DNA of 60,787 nucleotides from Phycisphaerales bacterium (GCA_947459215.1 CANHCQ010000023.1:1-60787); one strand, 5' to 3'; positions 8,140 through 17,883 are shown, counted from the first letter of the stretch. The notes: generated by a model from the sequence alone, not told the origin. Numbers and translations are program-made.

Positions 8140-8640
8140 ATGGACCCGCTTCTCGTCTGGGGCCTCGGGCTCCTGGGCATCGCACTCTTCCTGATTCTGC
8201 TCGAGTTCTTCGTGCCCAGCGCCGGCGCAATCGCCATCACCGCGTTCGTCTGCGCCATCGGCGGCCTCGTCTGTCTCTTCCGCTTCAGCCCCCTCTGGGG
8301 CGTCATGGGCCTCTTCGGCATGCTGGTCACCACGCCCCTGGTCGTCTGGGCAGGGCTCTCACTCTGGCAGCACACGCCGCTCGGCCGCCGCATGATCGGC
8401 GCCCCCACCGAGGAAGAGCAGTTCGAGAAGCACCAGAAGGAAGAACAGTTCGTCAAGCAGCGCCTCGCGCTCATCGACCGCGAGGCCGTCACGCTCACGC
8501 CTCTGCGCCCGGTCGGCGTCATCGAGCTCGACGGCCACCGCCACGACGCCGTCACCGAAACCGACTTCGTCGCCCTCGGCGCCAAGGTCCGCATCACCCA
8601 CGTCGACCCGACCCAGGTCCGCGTCCGCCCGGTCGCCTGA
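8140..8640 (+). CDS. NfeD-family short membrane protein
   Basis: 166-aa protein with three hydrophobic segments in the first 90 residues ('LLVWGLGLLGIALFLILLEF', then two more), a charged linker rich in Glu/Lys/Gln, and a C-terminal OB-fold 'LTPLRPVGVIELDGHRHDAV' matching the end of the preceding long NfeD. It is therefore the short NfeD form lacking the protease domain. NfeD OB-folds are known to partner with stomatin/flotillin-type proteins in membrane microdomains. Same strand as the long NfeD but separated by the tandem arrays; the next gene follows after 105 bp. Confidence 0.9.
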   Translation: MDPLLVWGLGLLGIALFLILLEFFVPSAGAIAITAFVCAIGGLVCLFRFSPLWGVMGLFGMLVTTPLVVWAGLSLWQHTPLGRRMIGAPTEEEQFEKHQKEEQFVKQRLALIDREAVTLTPLRPVGVIELDGHRHDAVTETDFVALGAKVRITHVDPTQVRVRPVA

Positions 8641-8745
8641 AGGCCGCCCCATCATTCCGGTGCGCCCCGTCCGATTCCGGTATGATCTCGCCGCCGCGCC
8701 GCAACCGCGGCACGGGCGTGGGAAATCGGCCACTGGAATCCACTC

Positions 8746-10803
8746 ATGAGCGAAGCCCAATCGTCCTCGCCCGCCGCAAACCCGACCGCCGTTGACATGA
8801 CCGGCTGGACCACCGCCCAGCGCGAGTCGCACTGGTACACCAAGGTCTATCAAGGCGACTCTGTCCGCCAGCTCAGCCTCCGGGCCGTGTTGATGGGCGG
8901 CGTCATCGGCATGCTCATGTCCGTCGCCGGCCTCTACACCACGCTCAAGATCGGCTGGGCCTTCGGCGTCGCGATCACCGCCTGCGTCATCTCCTACGTC
9001 ATCTGGAACGTCTTCCGCACCGCCTCGGGCAACCGTCTCTCCCAGATGACGATCCTCGAGAACAACTGCATGGCCAGCACGGCCAGCGCGGCGGGCTACT
9101 CGACCGGCGCGACCATCGCCACCGCGTTCGGGGCGCTGCTCCTGCTCGAAACCGGGCCCGATCCGGCTCAGATCGAAACCTGGGCGAAGCAGCCAGTCTG
9201 GATCGTCGCGGCATTCACGCTCTTCACCGGTGCGCTCGGCGTCTTCCTCGCCATCCCGATGAAGCGGCAGATGATCAACCAGGAGCAATTGCCCTTCCCG
9301 TCGGGCATCGCCTGCGCCACCACGCTGCAGAGCCTGTACAGCGAAGGTCGCGAAGCCCTGCTCAAGGCTTATTCGCTCGTCATCGCCCTGATCTGCGGCG
9401 CCATCATCGGCTTCCTCAACACCGGCGAAGGCGGCCTCAAGTTCGTCGATAAGTTCTTCGAGCACGTCCGGATCCGCCTGCCCGAGTTCATCCCCTTCAG
9501 CGGCGCGTTCGCCGGCTATCGCGCCGGCAACCCCGCCGGCTTCGGCTTCGAGCCCTCGGGCCTCCTCATCGCCGCGGGCATGATCGTCGGCATGCGTGTC
9601 AGCCTGTCGATGCTCATCGGTTCGTGCATCCTCTACTTCGGCTTCGGCCCGTATCTCTCCGGCCTCGATCAGGCGACCGCCGGCAGCGGCTGGGTGACGG
9701 GCGCCGACGGCGCACTCACCTTCCAGGCCGCCCAGCACTCCAAGGACATCATCCTCAATATCCCCGTCGCCGGCGCGGGAACGCTACGGCTGACGCAGTG
9801 GTCGCTATGGGGCGGCACTGCGATCATGGTCTTCGCCTCGCTCGCCTCCCTCGCCCTGCAGTGGAAGACCGTCCTCCGCTCGTTCGGCGTCGGCAAGAAA
9901 GCCGCCAGCGTCAACGACGAGCACAGCCTCACCCCCGAGGCCGAGGCCGTCGCCCGCCGCATCGAAGTCCCCAACACCTGGTTCATCGCCGGCATGATCC
10001 CGATCTCGATCGGCGTGCTCATCGTCAACTGGTACGCCTTCGAGATGAACATCTTCCTGGGCATCATCGCCCTGGGCATGTCGTTCGTGCTCTCGATGGT
10101 CGCCTGCCGAGCCACCGGCGAGACCGACACCAACCCCATCGGCGCCATGGGCAAGGTGATGCAGTTGCTCTTCGCCGTGCTGCCGGGCGCCAAGGGCAAC
10201 ACCACCATCAACCTCATGTCGGCCTCGACTGCCGCCAACAGCGCCAGCAGCAGCGCCGACCTGCTCACCGATCTCAAGAGCGGCTACATCCTCGGCGCGA
10301 ATCCCCGCCAGCAGTTCATCGCCCAGTTCGCGGGCATCTTCTTCGGCACCATCGCCATCGTTCCGGCGTGGTACCTCCTCGTGCCCAACAAGGCCGCCCT
10401 CGAAGCCTTCAACCCACCCGCGACCAACATGTGGAAAGCCGTGGCAGAGGTCCTCGCCAGCGAGAAGGGCATCCACTCCCTGCCCGACAGCGCCAAGATG
10501 GCGATCGTCATCGGTGCCCTGGTCGGCATGCTGCTCCCCACGCTCGAAAAACTCTTCCCCAAGGCCCGTCCGTTCATCCCCAGCGCGATGGGCCTCGGCC
10601 TCGCCTGGGTCGTCAGTTTCTCCAACTCGTTCTCCTTCTTCCTCGGCGCCGGCATCGCCCTGCTCTGGGCCAAGGCTCACTTCAAGTCGCAAGACAAGTA
10701 CTGCATCCCCATCGCCTCCGGCCTCGTCGCCGGCGAGAGCCTCATCAAGGCCATCCTCGCCATGCTCGCCACCGCCTCGGGCCTCATGGCTTGGGGCCTC
10801 TAG
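8746..10803 (+). CDS. OPT-family oligopeptide/metal-chelate transporter 1
   Basis: 685-aa integral membrane protein with about 14-16 hydrophobic segments. Features typical of bacterial OPT-family permeases are 'GLYTTLKIGWAFGVAITACV', 'MTILENNCMASTASAAGYST', 'AIPMKRQMINQEQLPFPSG' and 'GANPRQQF'. The family takes up peptides or metal-chelating small molecules by proton symport; the substrate cannot be deduced here. It is a divergent paralogue of the next gene, which has the same motif order, so the pair arose by duplication. A rho-independent terminator follows it. Confidence 0.93.
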   Translation: MSEAQSSSPAANPTAVDMTGWTTAQRESHWYTKVYQGDSVRQLSLRAVLMGGVIGMLMSVAGLYTTLKIGWAFGVAITACVISYVIWNVFRTASGNRLSQMTILENNCMASTASAAGYSTGATIATAFGALLLLETGPDPAQIETWAKQPVWIVAAFTLFTGALGVFLAIPMKRQMINQEQLPFPSGIACATTLQSLYSEGREALLKAYSLVIALICGAIIGFLNTGEGGLKFVDKFFEHVRIRLPEFIPFSGAFAGYRAGNPAGFGFEPSGLLIAAGMIVGMRVSLSMLIGSCILYFGFGPYLSGLDQATAGSGWVTGADGALTFQAAQHSKDIILNIPVAGAGTLRLTQWSLWGGTAIMVFASLASLALQWKTVLRSFGVGKKAASVNDEHSLTPEAEAVARRIEVPNTWFIAGMIPISIGVLIVNWYAFEMNIFLGIIALGMSFVLSMVACRATGETDTNPIGAMGKVMQLLFAVLPGAKGNTTINLMSASTAANSASSSADLLTDLKSGYILGANPRQQFIAQFAGIFFGTIAIVPAWYLLVPNKAALEAFNPPATNMWKAVAEVLASEKGIHSLPDSAKMAIVIGALVGMLLPTLEKLFPKARPFIPSAMGLGLAWVVSFSNSFSFFLGAGIALLWAKAHFKSQDKYCIPIASGLVAGESLIKAILAMLATASGLMAWGL

Positions 10804-10848
10804 CCGCAGCACGAAACCAAGACCCGGCTCCACCCCGCGCCCCGCCCA

Positions 10849-10873
10849 CGCCCCGCCCTCGCGGGGCGTTTTT
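10849..10873 (+). terminator. rho-independent terminator between the OPT genes
   Basis: Perfect 8-bp stem CGCCCCGC / GCGGGGCG with a CCTC loop, followed by TTTTTCTT. It would reduce read-through from OPT 1 into OPT 2, implying that OPT 2 has its own promoter in the 40 bp before its start or that read-through is partial. Confidence 0.9.
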
Positions 10874-10913
10874 CTTGCATCGCACACGCTGCTTTCCGCT
10901 AAACTGGTCCCGA

Positions 10914-12899
10914 ATGGCCATCCCCACCCTCACCGACGATCAAGTCCGCACATGGTCCCGTGAACAGAAGGACCAGTGGTGGCTCGCCAACGTCTTCCGC
11001 GGCGACATGGCGCAGCTCACCTTTCGCTCCGCCCTCACCGGCTTCCTCCTCGGCGGCGTCCTCTCCGCCACCAACCTCTACGTCGGCGCCAAGACCGGCT
11101 GGACCCTGGGCGTCGGCCTCACCTCCGTCATCCTCTCCTTCGCCATCTACCGCTTCTTCGCGCAGCTCGGCGCGAAGGACATGACCATCCTCGAGAACAA
11201 CTGCACCCAGTCCATCGCCACCGCCGCCGGATACATGACCGGCCCGCTCATCAGCGGCATGGCCGCGTACATGTGGGTCCAGAACGAGCTCATGCCCTGG
11301 TGGCAGATGCTCCTGTTCAACGTCGTCCTCTCCATCCTCGGCGTGCTCGTCGCCTTCCCCATGAAGCGACGCTTCATCAACGACGAGCAGCAGCCCTTCC
11401 CCGAAGGTCGCGCCTGCGGCGTCGTGCTCGACACGCTCTACACCTCGCAGGCCGCCGTCGGCGTCTTCAAGGCTAAGGTCCTCGCCTTCGCCGCCCTCTT
11501 CGCCGGCAGCATCTCGTTCTTCTCCGGCGAGAGCTATCAGAAGCTCATCCAGGAAAAGTGGCTCGGCTTCAAGCAGAACTTCCACCTCCCCCACTACCTC
11601 GACGAGTGGTACTACAACCTCGCCGCCAAGGGCTACCTCTCCACCCCGCGGCTCGCGGGCGTTGACCTGCGCGAACTCGCCCTCCGGCCCACGCTCGATC
11701 TCACCATGTTCGGTGCCGGCGCCCTCATGGGCATCAAGTCCGCCACCAGCATGATGATCGGCATGCTGATCAACTTCGCGATCATCGTCCCCATCATGAT
11801 CTCCTACGGCGAGATCAAGCCCCGCTCCGGCTCCATCGAGGCCGGCACCGCCGTCTTCGGCCGCGCCCACATCCTCAATACCTGGGCCCTTTGGTGGGGC
11901 ATCGTCATCATGGTCGTCGCCTCGCTCACCGCCCTCTTCGCCAAGCCCCAGGTCTTCATCGAGGCCTTCAAGGGCCTGACGGGCAAGAAGGACAACAGCA
12001 AGGACGTGCTCGGACACATTGAATTGCCGCTGTGGATCTCGTTCGTCGGCATCCCCATCGTGGGCGCGATCGGCGTCTGGATGGCCCACGACTGGTTCGG
12101 CGTCTCGTGGGTCTTCGGCGCGACCGCGATCCCGATGATCATCATCCTTACCCTCATCGCCGCCAGCAGCACTGCGCTCACCGGCACCACGCCCACCGGC
12201 TCGCTCTCCAAGATCCCCCAGTTCACCTACGGCGCGCTCGACCCCAAGCACCCGCCCACCAACCTCATGACCGGCGTCATGTGCGTCGAGGTCGCCAGCA
12301 ACGCCAGCAACCTGCTGATGGACATCAAGCCCGGCTACATGCTCGGCGCCAAGCCCCGCCAGCAGGCCTGGGGCCACTGCATCGGCGTCATCGCCGGTGC
12401 CCTCGCCAGCACGCCGCTCTTCTACATCCTCTTCCTCGACGGCTACAAGCCCGGCGACAACGTCCAGAACAAGATGGTCACCGATCAGTTCGCGTTCCCC
12501 TCCGCCGTGCAGTGGAAGGGCGTGTCGGATCTCGTCACCAGCATCTTCGGCGACGGCGGCCAGGGCTCGCTGCTCACCACGTCCATCATCTGGTCGATGA
12601 TCATCGCCGCTGTTGTCGGCCTGATCTTCGAGGTCACCCGCATCGCCACCCGAGGCAAGTTCCCGCTCAGCCCCCTCGCCATCGGCCTGGGTGTTGTGGT
12701 GCCGCCCGACTCGACCCTCGCGATGTTCGCCGGAGCCGCGTTCTTCTGGCTCATGCACAAGCTCTATCACGCCCGCAAGGAAAGCGCCGGGCACAAGATC
12801 TGGATCGAATCGCACGAGCCCATCTGCGCCGGCCTCATCGCCGGCGCGGCCCTGATCGGCATCGGTGACATCCTGGTCAAGGTGTTCCTGCTCAAATAG
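10914..12899 (+). CDS. OPT-family oligopeptide/metal-chelate transporter 2
   Basis: 661-aa polytopic permease, paralogue of the preceding gene: 'TNLYVGAKTGWTLGVGLTSV', 'MTILENNCTQSIATAAGYMT', 'AFPMKRRFINDEQQPFPEG' and 'LGAKPRQQAWGH' line up with the matching motifs there. The start 'MAIPTLTDDQVRTWS' at 10914 was chosen because the frame open before it runs through the preceding gene out of phase and through the terminator. Codon use matches its neighbours, so recent transfer is not indicated. Substrate unknown. Confidence 0.93.
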   Translation: MAIPTLTDDQVRTWSREQKDQWWLANVFRGDMAQLTFRSALTGFLLGGVLSATNLYVGAKTGWTLGVGLTSVILSFAIYRFFAQLGAKDMTILENNCTQSIATAAGYMTGPLISGMAAYMWVQNELMPWWQMLLFNVVLSILGVLVAFPMKRRFINDEQQPFPEGRACGVVLDTLYTSQAAVGVFKAKVLAFAALFAGSISFFSGESYQKLIQEKWLGFKQNFHLPHYLDEWYYNLAAKGYLSTPRLAGVDLRELALRPTLDLTMFGAGALMGIKSATSMMIGMLINFAIIVPIMISYGEIKPRSGSIEAGTAVFGRAHILNTWALWWGIVIMVVASLTALFAKPQVFIEAFKGLTGKKDNSKDVLGHIELPLWISFVGIPIVGAIGVWMAHDWFGVSWVFGATAIPMIIILTLIAASSTALTGTTPTGSLSKIPQFTYGALDPKHPPTNLMTGVMCVEVASNASNLLMDIKPGYMLGAKPRQQAWGHCIGVIAGALASTPLFYILFLDGYKPGDNVQNKMVTDQFAFPSAVQWKGVSDLVTSIFGDGGQGSLLTTSIIWSMIIAAVVGLIFEVTRIATRGKFPLSPLAIGLGVVVPPDSTLAMFAGAAFFWLMHKLYHARKESAGHKIWIESHEPICAGLIAGAALIGIGDILVKVFLLK

Positions 12900-13002
12900 G
12901 CCAAGCACAGCACGAAAAGCCCCTCGCTTCACCAGCAAATCAGGCTGTTTCCGATCTTTCAGTATTTCTTGAAAGTTCGCGAGAGCGCGGCTATTCTTCA
13001 TC

Positions 13003-14463
13003 ATGACCGTCGCGATCGCCCGCCACTCCGCTCCGCCCTTCGACGCCCATCCCACCCCGGCCGCGACCGATCCCGCGCTCGAGCCCATCCGCGCCAAGGT
13101 TCTCGCCGGCGAACGCCTCTCCCTCGCCGACGGCGATCTGCTCTTCACCACGCCCGACATCTGGACCGTCTGCGAGCTCGCCGACCTGGTCCGCCGCCGC
13201 CTGCACGCCGACGCCGCGTACTACAACATCAACCGCCACCTCAACTACTCCAACGTCTGCGCCCTCTCGTGCAAGTTCTGCGAGTTCTACCGCAAGAAGG
13301 ACGAGCCCGGCGCGTACACGCGTGACATGGAGTACGTCAAGGACGAGGTCCGCAAGGCCGTCGAAGCCGGCGCGACCGAGATGCACTCCGTCGGCGGCCT
13401 GCACCCCTACCTGCCCTTCAGCTACTACACCGATCTCGTCAGCACCATCCGCGACACCGCGCGATCGCTCGGCAGCGAGCTGCACGTGAAGGCCTTCACC
13501 GCCGTCGAGATCGTCCACCTCGCCAAGATCGCGAAGGTCTACAAGGCCGACGATCGTGCCGCGGGCATCCGCCACGTTTTGACGAAGCTCAAAGAAGCCG
13601 GCCTCGGCTCGCTTCCCGGCGGCGGTGCCGAAGTCTTCGACGACCGCGTCCACGACGAGGCCTACAAGGGCAAGATCCGCTCCGACGTCTGGCTCGATGT
13701 CCACCGCGAAGCCCACGAACTCGGCCTCAACACCAACGCCACCATCCTCTACGGCCACATCGAACAACGCCACGACCGCCTCGTGCACATGGACATGCTG
13801 CGAAGGGCGCAGGACCGCGCTCTTGCTCGCATGGGATATTCGGAAAGTGCCACAGTGGCACAGCGGCACAGTGACACAGCGAACGGAAACACCCCGTCGG
13901 GCGAGACCGGCCACCTCGGCTACTCCGGCGACGAAGGTGCGGACGTCCCCGTCATCACGCTGACGCGCCCCGGCACGCCGCTTCCCGAACACGTCGCCTT
14001 CTCGAACACTCCGTCTCTTCGTCTCTCCGTCTCTCCATCTCTTCCCCACGGCTACTTCCAAACCATCATCCCGCTCCCCTTCTTCCCCGACGGCAGCGAG
14101 CTCGAACACCTCCCCGGCCCCGCTGGCCTCGAGAACCTCCGCACCCTCGCCATCGCGCGGCTGATGCTCGACAACTTCCCCCACGTCAAAGCCTTCTGGA
14201 TCATGCAGACGCTCCCCATGGCCCAGCTCATGCTCCAGTCCGGTGCCGACGACATCGACGGCACCGTCGTCTGGTACGACATCACCAAAGTCAACCACGG
14301 CAGCGGCCAGGGATCCGCCGGCGACAACACGCTCACCCACCAGGAAGTCAACGTCTGGACGCTGCAGAAGGCGATCCGCGAAGCGGGGTTCCAGCCGATC
14401 GAGCGCGACACGGTGTATCGGCGGGTGCAGCGCGATGGGAAGCGATGGTCCGTCCAGAGCTAG
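13003..14463 (+). CDS. mqnE: Aminodeoxyfutalosine synthase (radical SAM), with internal insertion
   Basis: Radical SAM enzyme of the futalosine route to menaquinone. The [4Fe-4S] motif 'CALSCKFCEF' (C86, C90, C93) and the family markers 'GLHPYLPFSYY', 'HVKAFTAVEI', 'GLGSLPGGGAEVF' and 'LMLDNFPHVKAFWIM' are all present, which separates MqnE from MqnC. At 486 aa it is about 100 residues longer than usual. The excess is mostly at residues about 272-349 (13816-14049), between the helix of 'HIEQRHDRLVH' and 'YFQTIIPLPFFP'. That stretch is hydrophilic and low-complexity and contains two short tandem DNA repeats. Both flanks stay in frame and conserved, so the enzyme is probably functional with a surface loop. 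Confidence 0.93.
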   Translation: MTVAIARHSAPPFDAHPTPAATDPALEPIRAKVLAGERLSLADGDLLFTTPDIWTVCELADLVRRRLHADAAYYNINRHLNYSNVCALSCKFCEFYRKKDEPGAYTRDMEYVKDEVRKAVEAGATEMHSVGGLHPYLPFSYYTDLVSTIRDTARSLGSELHVKAFTAVEIVHLAKIAKVYKADDRAAGIRHVLTKLKEAGLGSLPGGGAEVFDDRVHDEAYKGKIRSDVWLDVHREAHELGLNTNATILYGHIEQRHDRLVHMDMLRRAQDRALARMGYSESATVAQRHSDTANGNTPSGETGHLGYSGDEGADVPVITLTRPGTPLPEHVAFSNTPSLRLSVSPSLPHGYFQTIIPLPFFPDGSELEHLPGPAGLENLRTLAIARLMLDNFPHVKAFWIMQTLPMAQLMLQSGADDIDGTVVWYDITKVNHGSGQGSAGDNTLTHQEVNVWTLQKAIREAGFQPIERDTVYRRVQRDGKRWSVQS

Positions 14464-14499
14464 TCGTGCGATAACGCCAAAGCGCACAGGGAGATTGAA

Positions 14500-15009
14500 A
14501 TGGCGAAAAGGTCGGAACTGCTGACCCGCACAGCGATTCTCCTGCTCGCCTCGCCGGTGTTGGGTTCCGTCTTCGCAATCGCCGCCTTGTTCGGCATGGC
14601 GAATCCGGGCGTCTTCATCCTCGCAATTCCCGCAGCGATCTACGGCGCCGTCATCGGCGCAGCCATGTCCCCATTGCCCGCGCTCTGCCTCCAACGCGGC
14701 CCGCTCCGCCAAGCACTCGCGTTCGTTGGCATTTCGACTTCGATCGCCGCCATGCTCGGCGGTTGGTTCGGGCCGATGACGCCATATCCAGCAGTCTGGG
14801 CGGGTATCGCCTACATCGCCTCGTGCCTGTCCTGGCTCGTCTTCTCATTGTTCCTGCCCGCCGAACGCCACGCGAGAACCGACACGCTCGTCTGTCCTTG
14901 CGGCTACGACCTGACCGGACTCGAATCGACACGGTGTCCCGAGTGCGGCTCTTCGTTCCCAGCCTCCAATGCGAATACGCCGGACGGTTTGCCCATTCCG
15001 AAGGCGTGA
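14500..15009 (+). CDS. Small membrane protein with C-terminal zinc ribbon
   Basis: 169 aa with four hydrophobic segments (roughly residues 11-30, 36-62, 73-92, 98-120) and a cytoplasmic C-terminal zinc ribbon 'CPCGYDLTGL' plus 'CPECG' (C132, C134, C146, C149). The ribbon resembles the 'CPxCGYDLRGL' tail found on many small planctomycete membrane proteins, but the first knuckle here is CxC rather than CxxC, one residue short. Function unknown. It begins 36 bp after mqnE on the same strand, so co-transcription is possible. Confidence 0.75.
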   Translation: MAKRSELLTRTAILLLASPVLGSVFAIAALFGMANPGVFILAIPAAIYGAVIGAAMSPLPALCLQRGPLRQALAFVGISTSIAAMLGGWFGPMTPYPAVWAGIAYIASCLSWLVFSLFLPAERHARTDTLVCPCGYDLTGLESTRCPECGSSFPASNANTPDGLPIPKA

Positions 15010-15198
15010 CCGGCAAGGTCTTGGCGTCGCGGCCAATCCACACGCCCGAACGCGGTCTCATCACACTTCCACGCCGTCGCGCCAATCCGACGCCGATAGC
15101 GTGATCGCGGCACACCAGCCTTCTTCACGCCCGCCCGCAACCCCCGCTCTCCTCGCCCATAGGATCGCCAGCGGCCCTCCACTCCCCGCGCCGCCCCG

Positions 15199-16569
15199 AT
15201 GTTCCAACCCGCATCCCCAACTCCTCCCGCGAAGAACGATCCCTTCGCCGCGATGCGCTTTGCCAACTACCGCCTCTTCGCCTTCGGCTTTCTCACCTCC
15301 GCCACCGGCCTTCAGATGATGGGCATGGGCCTCGCGTGGGAGATCTACGAGCGGGCCAAGGCCGAGGGGTTCCTCGGCACCGACGGAGCGGCCCTCGCTC
15401 TCGGCCTCATCGGCCTCGCCCGCGCACTCCCCGTCGTCGCGATGGCGCTCCCCGCCGGCTACGTCATCGATTCGTTCGACCGCAAGAAGGTCCTCGTCGT
15501 CACGCAGTCCGGCTTCGCGCTCATGGCCGCCCTTCTCGCCTTTGCGTCGTTCTCGACCGCTGCCCTCTGGGTGATGTTCCTGCTCGTCACCCTTTCCGGC
15601 TGCGTCCGTTCCTTCAACGGCCCGACCCGCTCCAGCCTCCTCCCCGACCTCGTCCCCGACCACGTCTTTCCGAACGCCGTTACCTGGAACAGCGGCCTTT
15701 TCCAAGTCGCCGCCATCGGCGGCCCGCTGCTCGGCGGCCTGCTCATCGCCCACTTCAATCAAGCCTGGCCCGTCTACGCCATTTCCGCCGGGCTGTGCGT
15801 TCTCTTCGCGCTGACCGCCGCGGGCCTCCGGCCCATCGCCCACCATCACGCGCCCGCGCCGATGACGGTCAAAGGCATGGTCGCCGGCATGTCGCACCTC
15901 TATCGCGAGAAGACCATCCTCGCCGCCATCACGCTCGATCTCTTCGCCGTGCTGCTCGGCGGGGCGACCGCGCTGCTCCCGATCTACGCCAAAGAGATCC
16001 TCCACGTCGGCCCGGTCGGCCTCGGCGTGCTCAAGGCTGCTCCCTACATCGGGGCGACCATCATGGCCTTCATCCTCGCGATCTACCCGCTTGAGCGCCG
16101 CACCGGCATGTGGATGCTCATCAGCGTCGCCGGCTTCGGCGTCTTCACCATCATCTTCGGCCTCTCCACCAGCTTCTGGCTCTCCATGACCGCCCTCATC
16201 ATGCTGGGCGGGCTCGACAACATCTCGGTCGTCGTGCGGCACGTGCTGGTGCAGATGCGAACCCCCCGCCACATCCGCGGCCGGGTCTCCGCCGTCAACA
16301 GCGTCTTCATCGAGTGCAGCAACGAACTCGGCGCGTTCGAGTCCGGTGCCGTCGCCAAGCTCGCCGCACCGTGGTTCGGCGCCGTCGGCGGCGCGGTGTT
16401 CAGCGTCGTCAGCGGCGGCATCGGCACGCTGCTCGTCGTCGCCGGCGTCGCAGCACTTATCCCTGAGATCCGCCGCCTCGATCGGCTTACGCCCAAGGAC
16501 GAGGCCAAGCCCACGCCCAATCCGGACAACCCGATCCCGAGCGTGGCGGGTTCTCCCGTGGCGAAGTAA
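15199..16569 (+). CDS. MFS permease (MFS_3-like exporter)
   Basis: 456-aa major facilitator with about 11-12 hydrophobic segments. The loop after helix 2, 'PAGYVIDSFDRKKVLVV', matches the family's 'GxLaDrxxRr' signature and is the clearest marker. The general pattern ('FANYRLFAFGFLTSATGLQM' at the start, 'SGCVRSFNGPTRSSLLPDLV' after helix 4) resembles the group of bacterial drug/siderophore exporters (MFS_3). Substrate unknown. A composite palindromic element directly follows the stop codon. Confidence 0.87.
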   Translation: MFQPASPTPPAKNDPFAAMRFANYRLFAFGFLTSATGLQMMGMGLAWEIYERAKAEGFLGTDGAALALGLIGLARALPVVAMALPAGYVIDSFDRKKVLVVTQSGFALMAALLAFASFSTAALWVMFLLVTLSGCVRSFNGPTRSSLLPDLVPDHVFPNAVTWNSGLFQVAAIGGPLLGGLLIAHFNQAWPVYAISAGLCVLFALTAAGLRPIAHHHAPAPMTVKGMVAGMSHLYREKTILAAITLDLFAVLLGGATALLPIYAKEILHVGPVGLGVLKAAPYIGATIMAFILAIYPLERRTGMWMLISVAGFGVFTIIFGLSTSFWLSMTALIMLGGLDNISVVVRHVLVQMRTPRHIRGRVSAVNSVFIECSNELGAFESGAVAKLAAPWFGAVGGAVFSVVSGGIGTLLVVAGVAALIPEIRRLDRLTPKDEAKPTPNPDNPIPSVAGSPVAK

Positions 16570-16573
16570 AGAG

Positions 16574-16784
16574 TTCACCACAGAGGCGCAGAGACACAGA
16601 GAAGACACTTCAACACAAAGGGCTCAAACAACTCGACGGGGAGAGAGCGAAAGAGGGAGAGCGAAAGGGAGCGAGCGAGAAAATCAGCGTTCTCCCCAAG
16701 TCCTTGCTTCGCTGTCTCGTTCGAGTCCCTTCAGTTGAACCTCTTCTGTCTTTCCTCCGTGCCTCTGTGTCTCCGTGGTAAATC
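16574..16784. repeat. composite nested inverted repeat, copy 2
   Basis: Outer arm 16574-16614 starts 'TTCACCACAGAGGCGCAGAG'; its imperfect reverse complement is 16735-16784, ending 'CTGTGTCTCCGTGGTAAAT'. Directly inside the left arm is the core 'GAAGACACTTCAACACAAAG' then 'GGCTCAAACAACTCGA' (16601-16637). This matches the core of the element at 2645-2678 at nearly every position. The centre is a GA-rich low-complexity stretch. Like copy 1 it sits immediately after a gene's stop codon and carries no gene. Confidence 0.8.
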
Positions 16785-16842
16785 TCCCACGCCGCTATAC
16801 TCAGCCCCGCCGGAGTCCCGGCGTCATTCGGAGCCTTGATCC

Positions 16843-17847
16843 ATGCTTCCCACCCCGATTCTCATCGCCATTTCCGTGATCGTCGGCGTCATCGCCCTGG
16901 TCGTCATCATCATCTTCCTGAACTTCGCCCAGCTCTGGTTCCAGGCCCTGCTCTCGAACGCTCGCGTCGGCCTTTTCGAGATGGTCGCGATGCGTTTCCG
17001 AAAGGTTGACGTCCGCAGCATCGTCTTCAGCCGCATTCAGGCGGTGAAGGCCGGCATGGATATCCCCACCAACGCGCTCGAAACCCACTACCTCGCCGGC
17101 GGCCGGGTCCGCAACGTCATCAACGCTCTGATTTCCGCCCAGAAGGCCCGCATCCCGCTCACCTGGGACACCGCGACGGCCATCGACCTCGCCGGGCGTG
17201 ACATCGTCGACGCCGTGCAGACGAGCGTGAACCCCAAGGTCATCGACTGCCCCCAGGCCAACGGCCCGCGCAACACCATCGACGCCGTCGCCAAGGACGG
17301 CATCCAGCTCAAGTGCAAGGCCCGCGTCACCGTCCGAACCAACATCGCCCGCCTCATCGGCGGCGCTACCGAAGAGACCATCATCGCCCGCGTCGGTCAG
17401 GGCATCGTCAGCACCATCGGCTCCGCCAACGACCACAAGGCGGTGCTGGAAAACCCCGACGAGATCTCCAAGACCGTCATGCGCTCCGGCCTCGACGCCG
17501 GCACCGCCTTCGAGATCCTCTCGATCGACATCGCCGACGTCGACGTGGGCGACAACATCGGTGCGAAGCTGCAGGCCGATCAGGCCCAGGCCGACAAGGC
17601 CCGCTTCCAGGCTGAGGCCGAGAAGCGCCGCGCTCTGGCCATGGCTCTTGAGCAGGAAAACAAGGCCAAGATCCAGGAAAATCAGGCCATCGTGACCCTC
17701 GCTCAGGCCGAAGTCCCCCGCGCCCTCGCCGAGGCGCTCCGGTCCGGCAAGATGGGCGTCATGGACTACTACCGCATGCAGAACGTGCAGGCGGACACGT
17801 CGATGCGTCTGGGCATCGCCGGCGACACCAACAATCCGCAGCAGTAA
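16843..17847 (+). CDS. floA: Flotillin-like protein FloA
   Basis: 334-aa SPFH-like membrane scaffold that organises functional membrane microdomains. It has an N-terminal hydrophobic hairpin ('[20 protein letters not shown]'), then '[20 protein letters not shown]', and the conserved '[19 protein letters not shown]' start of the SPFH region. The C-terminal half is an Ala/Glu/Gln-rich coiled coil ('[20 protein letters not shown]') typical of flotillins. Length matches Bacillus FloA (331 aa). Paired functionally, by known family association, with NfeD proteins, two of which are encoded upstream. Confidence 0.95.
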   Translation: MLPTPILIAISVIVGVIALVVIIIFLNFAQLWFQALLSNARVGLFEMVAMRFRKVDVRSIVFSRIQAVKAGMDIPTNALETHYLAGGRVRNVINALISAQKARIPLTWDTATAIDLAGRDIVDAVQTSVNPKVIDCPQANGPRNTIDAVAKDGIQLKCKARVTVRTNIARLIGGATEETIIARVGQGIVSTIGSANDHKAVLENPDEISKTVMRSGLDAGTAFEILSIDIADVDVGDNIGAKLQADQAQADKARFQAEAEKRRALAMALEQENKAKIQENQAIVTLAQAEVPRALAEALRSGKMGVMDYYRMQNVQADTSMRLGIAGDTNNPQQ

Positions 17848-17883
17848 TCGACGCCGCGGCCTGATCAATCTGTGCACAAACGT

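Noticed and set aside
10899..13160. Minus-strand open frame of about 750 codons
   Set aside because: Antisense to the second OPT transporter and to the start of mqnE; no signal peptide, motif or ribosome-binding site.
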